Assembly: GCA_003135585.1 (NCBI GenBank)
Contig: PLCH01000213.1
Coordinates: 1 to 5,290 of the forward strand
Source of the DNA: Chitinophagaceae bacterium
Lineage (GTDB): Bacteria > Bacteroidota > Bacteroidia > Chitinophagales > Chitinophagaceae
Reading direction: 5' to 3'
DNA: 5,290 nt
Shown here piece after piece: positions 1 through 5,290 of the stretch. A model generated the notes under the pieces. The model did not search any database, was not told where the DNA came from, and worked only from the letters and a program-made list of their open reading frames with translations. The stretch's first letter is position 1, and the number at the start of each line of letters is the position of its first letter. Both the position numbers and the translations under genes were made by a program.

Positions 1-3000
1 TACCTGATTCATATTAAGGCGGCTGAAAATGAGGAATCGGTGGATGCGATCAATATTTCTGGTCAGCAGCAAACCCTTAGCCAGCTAATAACCACGGATG
101 CAGTTTTATTATTAAACGATCCTGGTAATGCCTCAAAGTCAGATATAATAAGAGCCGAATTAACCAAATCCCTGGTTACTTTTAAACAAAACCAACAACT
201 TCTTCAAAAACAGATTGAATCTCCGCAATTACCTGTTCCCCAGGCATTTTTTGAGATCAAATTACTTTTTTCCACGGCCCAGCAGCATTTCAAGAGTATC
301 CTGGCCATTGGAACGGAACTTACCCAGGCTGATTCTATTTTATTGACGATAAACAAACAATTATACCTCCGGGAACTTTTGTATAATCAGCAAAAATTTG
401 AGCCACTGATGAGTTCCATTACGCAGGGGTATACGAGGATTCTTAGTGAAAAAAGCACCGAGGCTTCCAATATCAATACCGGGAAATTCATTTCACTTTT
501 CATTGCCATCGTTTTACTGGTCATACTTGTACTGGAGCCTGCCTTCAAAAAGGGCGAGAAAAATTACCTGGAATTGCAAAAAGCCCGAAATGACCTTCTG
601 CAGGAAAAAAAATATATCACATCCATCCTCCATTCACAAACAAACTACGTTATCCGGATCAACCGGGCAGGAAACTTTACCTATGCCAATTCAGCGTTTT
701 CTAAAACTTTTAATTATACGGAAGAAGAAATTCAACAGATACTCTTTTTTTCAACCATATTTCCGAAGGATGTTCCCCGTTGTGAAGCCGTAGCGAGTGA
801 ATGCTGGAATAATCCTGGTAAAATTGTCAAATTACTGATCCGAAAACCCTTCAAAAATGCGAAGCAATTCCTTTGGACCGACTGGGAATTGATAGCTCTG
901 TCCGACGAGAATGGTCAGGTGAATGAGATCCAAGGCATTGGCCTGAATGTGACTGACAAAGTACAGGCCGAACTCATAAAAGAAGAGGCTATACAAACAC
1001 TTTCCTACGCAATGACCTATGCAAAAATGGGCTCATGGAAAATCGACTTTGCCACACAGGAACTAGTTTTCAGCAAAGAAATGAAAGAGCTGCTGGCCAT
1101 GGAAGATGACCATTCCGACAAAATCCTACTGGAGGATTTTCTTAATCAATTTATTGTTCCTGAGGATTTAACGCGAGTGGTTGAGGAATTTTCCATGGCT
1201 ATCGATAATAAAGAAAATAATGATTACGAAAACTCTTTTTCCTGCAGGGTGATCACCAAACAAGGCTGGATGCGCCATCTTTTTATAAAAGGGAAAGTTA
1301 TTGACCAATATGGGGGATTTGGGATAGCACAGGATATAACTTCACAGAAAGAAGCAGAGAATGCCCTGGTCAACAGTGAACAAAAATTCCGGCTGCTTGC
1401 AGAAAACTCTGAGGATATTATCAGTGTACATGCCGCTGACGGAACGATCTGGTACCTGTCTCCGTCGGTCACCAACGTGCTTGGTTATGACGTTGATGAG
1501 GTAATTGGCAGGTCAATTTTGGACTATGTTCATCCGGATGACAAGTATAAATTTTTTGCGACTGATAAATCAGCCTCTTTTTCTAACAATGAAAGTATTA
1601 TTATACGCTATAGAATTTGTAAAAAGGATAATTCCTCCATTTGGCTGGAAAGTATCATCAAGCCTATTATTGACCAAAATGAAGTGATCAAGCTGATCTG
1701 TACTTCAAGGAATATTACGGACCAGAGAATCGCCCATGAAAAACTCAAAAAGAAGGATCAGCTGTTACACGCAGTTGCGGAAGCCACCCAGTCCCTACTG
1801 ATCAACAATGACCTTGATCAGTCCATTTCAAAATCACTGGAGATTTTGGGCAGTAAATCACAGGTGGATCAAGCCTACGTTTTCCAGAATGAATACGACC
1901 ACGAATATCAGATATGGAGAACTAGTTTGAAACACGAATGGTTATCAGATAAGGACCTGGTCCTTCCTCCAAACCGGGAAGTGCAGAGAGTTCCATTTGA
2001 CAAGCTAAAGGCTTATGTGGAAATATTGCGGAATAACCAACCTGTCATATCATATGTCAGCACGGAACAAAACGAGGAATTGCGGTCCATGCTTCAGGAA
2101 CGCAAAATCCTTTCCCTGGTCACCTTTCCCATTTTTGTAAAGGATAATTTCTGGGGATTTGTCGGTTTCAATGGCCTCAAAGTAGAAAGAGTCTGGACCG
2201 AAGCTGAATTTTCCATTTTAGTATCTTTTGCTTCTTCGCTGTCCGCAGCCATAGAGCGCAAGCACATTGAAATGGAAATGATAAAGGCTAAAGAGGTTGC
2301 CGAATCCGCCAGCAGGGCGAAAAGTGAATTTCTGGCCAATATGAGCCATGAACTTCGAACTCCCATGAACGGGATCATTGGGTTTACTGACCTGGTATTG
2401 ACTACGGAACTCCAAAAAACACAAAGGGATTATTTGCAGAATGTGAAAAAATCCGCCTACGGATTACTTGAAATTATCAATGATATCCTAGACTTTTCCA
2501 AGATTGAGGCGGGCAAACTGCTGATTGACCATGTGTTGTTTAAACTGGATGAATTGATAGAAGAAACAATTGATATCCTGACAGTAAAAGCATTTGAGAA
2601 AAAACTGGAGATATTATTCCGTGTGGACCGGGATATTCCTTCGCAGTTTGTTGGGGATCCACTTCGTATCCGCCAGGTCATGGTCAACCTTCTGGGAAAT
2701 GCAATCAAGTTTACAAGGGAGGGAGAAATTTTTATTTCCATACAAAAGGACGGAGATGTTTATTTCAAGGATGATAAAAAATATCAAAACCTGGCTATAA
2801 TTGTCAAGGATACTGGGATTGGCATAGTAAAAGAAAAATTGCAAAAGATATTTGACAGTTTTACGCAGGCAGACAGCTCCACAACCCGCAAATATGGTGG
2901 TACGGGACTTGGGCTAACCATTTGCAAAAGTCTGGCAGAATTGATGGGGGGCTATCTCACGGTTGAAAGTGAACCTGGAAAGGGAAGCGCATTTGCTCTG

Positions 3001-3882
3001 CGTCTGGTACTGGAAGTGGCCAATGAGCAACCTGAATTTTTGTTGCCGGCCAAACCGCTTTTAAATAAAGTGCTGGTGGTGGATGATAATATTACGAACC
3101 TGGAGCTCATGAGGGAAATATTATTTCATTTCCAGATTAAATGTGAAATTTCTTCAAGCGGAAAGGATGCGTTGTTGAAAATAGATCAGGCTGTTCAAAC
3201 CAATGAACCATACGATCTTGTTATCACTGACCACCACATGCCGGGCATGGACGGCCTGACTTTGGTAAAAGAAATTAAACAACATACCCCGGGGAATCAC
3301 CACCCGTTCATATTAATGCTCTCCTCCCTTGAGAAAAATATGTATCAGTATGAAGCTGATAAAACGGGTATTACCAAGTTTCTTTCCAAGCCAGTGAAAA
3401 TGCATGAACTTCACAGCACCTTGTTATCCCTGTTTGAAAAAACGCTTCAAAATGATACCCTGCATCCATCCATTCCTGTCATCGAAAAGATTACCCAGGC
3501 AACTAGCGTGATGGTGGTCGATGACGACCCAATCAATATGCTGCTGATTTCGGAAGTATTGCAGCGGATGGGATTTGAAGTGATCCAGATGCATAATGGA
3601 AGGGAGGTCCTGGAATCCCTGCCGCATTACGATCCGGTTCTGATTTTCATGGATGTGAATATGCCTGAGATGGATGGGTACACGACAACACGGCTTGTAC
3701 GGCAGTTACCGGAACCACATTGCAATATTCCAATTATTGCACTGACAGCGGATGCCATGAAAGGTGACAAGGAAAAATGCCTGGAGGCGGGAATGAATAA
3801 TTATATTTCCAAGCCATTTAAGCTTGAAGAAATCGAAGAGGTATTGAAGAACTATACACTGATTGTGAATGCTAGCTCATAA
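1..3882 (+). CDS. Hybrid sensor histidine kinase (PilJ-like sensor, 3 PAS, GAF, HisKA, HATPase, 2 REC), 5' partial
   Basis: Membrane-bound hybrid kinase that autophosphorylates on His and passes phosphate to Asp in its receivers. The frame is open to base 1 ([14 protein letters not shown] precedes the GTG at 40), so the true start and first membrane helix lie upstream. Residues are counted from the codon at nt 40. Residues 1-149 form a periplasmic sensor; [14 protein letters not shown] resembles the PilJ N-terminal motif. A membrane helix spans 150-166. PAS domains lie at about 193-307, 320-437 and 446-566, and a GAF domain at about 570-740. HisKA has the H-box [15 protein letters not shown] with H770. 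HATPase_c (about 870-993) has N883/N887, DTGIGI at 924-929 and GGTGLGL at 953-959. REC1 (about 1009-1130) has D1015/D1016, phosphoacceptor D1064, S1095 and K1117. REC2 (about 1156-1272) has D1161/D1162, D1205, T1236 and K1258. All catalytic residues are intact. There is no HPt or DNA-binding output, so the final regulator must be separate. The ligand is unknown. The 3' end overlaps the response-regulator remnant on the other strand by 11 bp. Confidence 0.97.
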   Translation, partial: YLIHIKAAENEESVDAINISGQQQTLSQLITTDAVLLLNDPGNASKSDIIRAELTKSLVTFKQNQQLLQKQIESPQLPVPQAFFEIKLLFSTAQQHFKSILAIGTELTQADSILLTINKQLYLRELLYNQQKFEPLMSSITQGYTRILSEKSTEASNINTGKFISLFIAIVLLVILVLEPAFKKGEKNYLELQKARNDLLQEKKYITSILHSQTNYVIRINRAGNFTYANSAFSKTFNYTEEEIQQILFFSTIFPKDVPRCEAVASECWNNPGKIVKLLIRKPFKNAKQFLWTDWELIALSDENGQVNEIQGIGLNVTDKVQAELIKEEAIQTLSYAMTYAKMGSWKIDFATQELVFSKEMKELLAMEDDHSDKILLEDFLNQFIVPEDLTRVVEEFSMAIDNKENNDYENSFSCRVITKQGWMRHLFIKGKVIDQYGGFGIAQDITSQKEAENALVNSEQKFRLLAENSEDIISVHAADGTIWYLSPSVTNVLGYDVDEVIGRSILDYVHPDDKYKFFATDKSASFSNNESIIIRYRICKKDNSSIWLESIIKPIIDQNEVIKLICTSRNITDQRIAHEKLKKKDQLLHAVAEATQSLLINNDLDQSISKSLEILGSKSQVDQAYVFQNEYDHEYQIWRTSLKHEWLSDKDLVLPPNREVQRVPFDKLKAYVEILRNNQPVISYVSTEQNEELRSMLQERKILSLVTFPIFVKDNFWGFVGFNGLKVERVWTEAEFSILVSFASSLSAAIERKHIEMEMIKAKEVAESASRAKSEFLANMSHELRTPMNGIIGFTDLVLTTELQKTQRDYLQNVKKSAYGLLEIINDILDFSKIEAGKLLIDHVLFKLDELIEETIDILTVKAFEKKLEILFRVDRDIPSQFVGDPLRIRQVMVNLLGNAIKFTREGEIFISIQKDGDVYFKDDKKYQNLAIIVKDTGIGIVKEKLQKIFDSFTQADSSTTRKYGGTGLGLTICKSLAELMGGYLTVESEPGKGSAFALRLVLEVANEQPEFLLPAKPLLNKVLVVDDNITNLELMREILFHFQIKCEISSSGKDALLKIDQAVQTNEPYDLVITDHHMPGMDGLTLVKEIKQHTPGNHHPFILMLSSLEKNMYQYEADKTGITKFLSKPVKMHELHSTLLSLFEKTLQNDTLHPSIPVIEKITQATSVMVVDDDPINMLLISEVLQRMGFEVIQMHNGREVLESLPHYDPVLIFMDVNMPEMDGYTTTRLVRQLPEPHCNIPIIALTADAMKGDKEKCLEAGMNNYISKPFKLEEIEEVLKNYTLIVNASS

Positions 3883-4157
3883 CAAAACGGTAGCCTATTC
3901 CTTTTATAGTAATTATATTCAGCAATTCATCTTCTTTGAGACAGGCCCGCAATTTCGTGATATATACGTCGAGATTTCATGAACTAAAAAAAAGAATCAT
4001 TCCCCCAAAGAAGATTCAAAATATCCTTCCTGTCAATTATTGTGGTGCCAAGAACCAATACCTGCCGGTTGACCAGGAACTTGTATTTTCCGATGAACAC
4101 TGAATCGCCAATGATCTTTGAGGCATTAATTTCTTTGTTCCGCAGGGCATTGTTGAT
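3872..4157 (-). pseudogene. OmpR/PhoB-family response regulator remnant (winged-helix C-terminus, multiply disrupted)
   Basis: Reading the minus strand across frames recovers the end of a response regulator. INNALRNKEINASKI (end of receiver/linker) is followed by FIGKYKFLVNRQVLVLGTT (first beta strands), IIDRKDILNLLWGNDSFF, then SS*NLDVYITKLRACLKEDE (recognition helix) and [17 protein letters not shown], ending at TAG 3874-3872. The family normally reads 'WGDD.YFS.RN.DVYITKLR', so four lesions are visible. The receiver domain is absent upstream of about 4157. About 20 codons covering the first helices of the winged helix ('LT.KEA.LL') are missing near 4036-4045. One surplus T in the 8-T run at 3986-3993 shifts the frame. 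A TGA at 3979-3977 sits where Arg (CGA) is expected. The product cannot be phosphorylated or fold as a DNA-binding domain. It is convergent with the hybrid kinase; a past partnership is possible but not shown. The family assignment is strong; the 5' boundary is uncertain by about 10 bp. Confidence 0.87.
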
Positions 4158-4556
4158 TGAATTCCAAGGTATCGTTGTTGATCGTTACCGGCGCACGCCT
4201 TGCCAGGACGTCCATCTCACTGAGGCTCTTAACATCACTCATGAAAATGGCACCCAGGTAAACATGATTTTGTTCCCCACAAAGTTAAAAGCCTTCCAGG
4301 CTGCCGTATATCCAACATAAGATGCAGAGATCAGGTAACTTCCTTTTTCAATATTGGTTATTTTGAAATTCCCCGCGGAGTCTGCCCTCGAAAAACTAGT
4401 CAGAGTGGAATCTTTTGCTTTGACCAGGGGAACCGTAGCATACGATAATCCTTTATGGGATAAAGAGTCGGATACTACTCCCGTGACGGTTATTCTCTGG
4501 GAAAATGCAAGAACAAAACAGAAAGAAAAACTGGAAAGAAGTACAATTTTTGACAT
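4156..4556 (-). pseudogene. N-terminal fragment of a carboxypeptidase-regulatory-like outer-membrane beta-barrel (TonB-receptor-like) protein
   Basis: The chosen start is ATG 4556-4554, because it gives a clean signal peptide (MSKIVLLSSFSFCFVLAFSQ); the longer ATG at 4592 would put a polar 12-residue tail before it. Next comes a CarboxypepD_reg-like beta-sandwich, about residues 22-92, with ITVTGVVSDSLSHKGLSYAT, SRADSAGNFKITNIEKGSY and SASYVGYTAA. The frame then breaks at the A run complementary to 4268-4271. As it stands the frame ends at TGA 4241-4239, but restoring one A continues it as NKNHVYLGAIFMSDV, then LSEMDVLARRAPVTINNDTL and EFN. That is the entry to the plug region typical of Bacteroidota OMP_b-brl_3-type proteins. 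These usually run to 800-950 residues; only about 134 codons remain before the sequence switches to the response-regulator remnant near 4156. An intact protein would sit in the outer membrane. The fragment could at most yield a short exported domain. Confidence 0.87.
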
Positions 4557-4573
4557 GGCAGATATTTTGCAGT

Positions 4574-4581
4574 CAAAAATA
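4574..4581 (-). promoter_or_regulatory. Candidate Bacteroidota -7 promoter box (TAnnTTTG)
   Basis: The minus strand reads TATTTTTG, matching the TAnnTTTG -7 consensus of the Bacteroidota primary sigma factor, and ends 17 nt before ATG 4556 of the receptor remnant. No convincing TTTG/TTG -33 element lies at the usual distance: the nearest upstream TTG is 28 nt before the box. This is a weak single-box match in AT-rich DNA and would now drive only a pseudogene. Confidence 0.3.
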
Positions 4582-4663
4582 TAAGCTGCCACCTGTAACC
4601 GAGGTTAACCAAGTTGAATGAATGGTTAATGAACGTTAAGTTTTGCGGGAATCTTTTGCAGGG

Positions 4664-4707
4664 ACCGGAAGGGCAGCCCGGAGACTTTCGCTATTATTTT
4701 TTCCGGT
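4664..4707. repeat. Inverted repeat, possible weak terminator of the exported-protein gene
   Basis: ACCGGAA (4664-4670) pairs with TTCCGGT (4701-4707), and a short GGGCAGCCC hairpin sits inside the loop at 4671-4679. On the minus strand this structure begins 31 nt past the TAA of the exported-protein gene, where a terminator would fall. The arms are only 7 bp with a 30-nt loop, and no T tract follows the minus-strand 3' side, so a rho-independent terminator is not well supported. Confidence 0.25.
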
Positions 4708-4738
4708 TCTAACGGAAAGCCCAGGTCGCTTTTAATAA

Positions 4739-5290
4739 TTAATTGTCGGTTATGGCTCCCTGGCCATCCTCCTTCCGGTCATTGTCCGAAACGCTCAGAG
4801 AGACCTTCCAGCCTTTTATTTCCGACTGAAGGCTTAATCCGACTCTTAATTTTTTTAATTCTCCTGCGGCAGGCAATAATTCGAATATGATGGTAGTTTC
4901 TTTTTTGTCTTCTGAAGGTGTTTCATACTGGCCGGTAATAATGAATGGTTTTTCCCCTTCAATTTTTATGATTGTATTTTCAATCTGTCCGTAAATTTCC
5001 CTGAATTTATTTTTCGCTTCGATGAAATCTTCGGTTGTCAAAGCGGTGCAACTCCAGCTATAGACATCTTTTTTCGTATCGGTAGCTCGGATCACTATGC
5101 AGGTACTTGCGCCTGGAACCTGGACAGTGGAGCGGTATTCAGTCGTACTTTTTCCCTGTTCAATTACTTCTCCTTTTATATTGTGGAACCGGTTTGGAAA
5201 ATCCCTCAGCACTTTTTCAAGTGCTGAATTGACCTTATTTGAGAAAACATCCTGCGCAAGCATTGCTGCAGAAAAAACAAGGAAAGCAAG
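4739..5290 (-). CDS. Exported protein of unknown function, 5' partial
   Basis: The frame runs from the window edge to TAA 4741-4739 and gives 183 visible residues. The first in-frame ATG (5263-5261) lies inside a signal peptide: the visible residues LAFLVFSAAMLAQ|DVFSNK include nine hydrophobic or small residues before that Met. The true start is therefore probably just outside the window, with signal-peptidase cleavage likely near the AMLA/Q boundary. The mature part, about 170 residues, is mixed alpha/beta. It opens with an amphipathic helix (VNSALEKVLRDFPNRF), then alternating strands such as EYRSTVQVPGASTCIVIRA, a helix (DFIEAKNKFREIYGQI), and more strands up to GWKVSLSVSD. There are two cysteines, C55 and C72 counting from the internal Met, which could form a disulfide after export. 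I do not recognise the family and assign no function. It lies upstream of the receptor remnant on the same strand, 182 bp away. Confidence 0.8.
   Translation of the reverse strand, partial: LAFLVFSAAMLAQDVFSNKVNSALEKVLRDFPNRFHNIKGEVIEQGKSTTEYRSTVQVPGASTCIVIRATDTKKDVYSWSCTALTTEDFIEAKNKFREIYGQIENTIIKIEGEKPFIITGQYETPSEDKKETTIIFELLPAAGELKKLRVGLSLQSEIKGWKVSLSVSDNDRKEDGQGAITDN

Larger units (their letters stand above)
4557..4738. other. Intergenic spacer between the exported protein and the receptor remnant
   Basis: This 182-bp stretch follows the stop of the exported-protein gene and precedes the receptor remnant, both on the minus strand. I found no coding frame with family features in it on either strand. 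It contains the palindrome GGTTAACC at 4603-4610, an imperfect inverted repeat at 4664-4707 and a possible sigma-ABfr -7 box at 4574-4581; the last two are listed separately. No Shine-Dalgarno sequence precedes ATG 4556, as is common in Bacteroidota. Confidence 0.6.

Noticed and set aside
40..42. GTG at 40 as the start of the hybrid kinase
   Set aside because: The frame is open to base 1, and the upstream residues fit the sensor domain. Starting here would also remove the first membrane helix that a periplasmic sensor needs.
3986..3993. Programmed ribosomal frameshifting on the T run
   Set aside because: The downstream frame also has a TGA, the receiver domain is gone, and helices are deleted, so decay explains it better than recoding.
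4042..4320. A 92-codon plus-strand open frame
   Set aside because: It lies antisense to the two pseudogene remnants, whose minus-strand reading matches known families; the plus-strand translation shows no family features.
4354..4584. A 76-codon plus-strand open frame
   Set aside because: It is the antisense shadow of the carboxypeptidase-regulatory domain and signal peptide encoded on the minus strand.
4603..4610. GGTTAACC palindrome with nearby GTAACC and GGTTAA copies as an operator
   Set aside because: An 8-bp palindrome in AT-rich spacer is expected by chance, and no paired or well-spaced second site supports a regulator binding site.
4716..4734. AAAGC/GCTTT hairpin as a terminator for the exported-protein gene
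   Set aside because: The stem is only 5 bp with a 7-nt loop, and no T tract follows on the minus strand.

Overview
The window looks like chromosomal DNA of a Bacteroidota bacterium, possibly of the Chitinophagaceae type. The grounds are a large hybrid histidine kinase, a remnant of the carboxypeptidase-regulatory-domain outer-membrane beta-barrel family with its typical 'NDTLEFN' motif, AT-rich spacers, and no clear Shine-Dalgarno sequences. The genus-level guess is inference only.

Layout: (1) Positions 1-3882 (+) are filled by one hybrid sensor histidine kinase. Its 5' end lies outside the window, because the frame is open to base 1. Domain order is a PilJ/type IV pilus chemotaxis-transducer-like periplasmic sensor, one membrane helix, three PAS domains, a GAF domain, HisKA, HATPase_c and two receiver domains. 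All catalytic residues are present. (2) Positions 3872-4157 (-) hold the wreck of an OmpR/PhoB-type response regulator. It consists of the linker and most of the winged-helix DNA-binding domain, with no receiver domain, an internal deletion, a +1 frameshift in a T run and an in-frame TGA. (3) Positions 4156-4556 (-) hold the first ~134 codons of a signal-peptide-bearing outer-membrane receptor-like protein. It is frameshifted in an A run and cut off just after 'DTLEFN', where it runs straight into the response-regulator remnant. (4) Positions 4557-4738 form a spacer with only weak candidate regulatory signals. (5) Positions 4739-5290 (-) encode an exported protein of unknown function whose first few signal-peptide residues are outside the window.

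The kinase is a stand-alone phosphorelay sensor with no HPt or DNA-binding output of its own, so it must pass phosphate to a partner encoded elsewhere. The one response regulator next to it is dead, and whether it was ever the partner cannot be told from this window. The most notable content is the stretch 3872-4556. It appears gene-free when only intact open frames are considered, but frame-by-frame reading shows two fused, decaying gene fragments. I see no evidence of a new multi-gene system, RNA gene, CRISPR array or intact mobile element.
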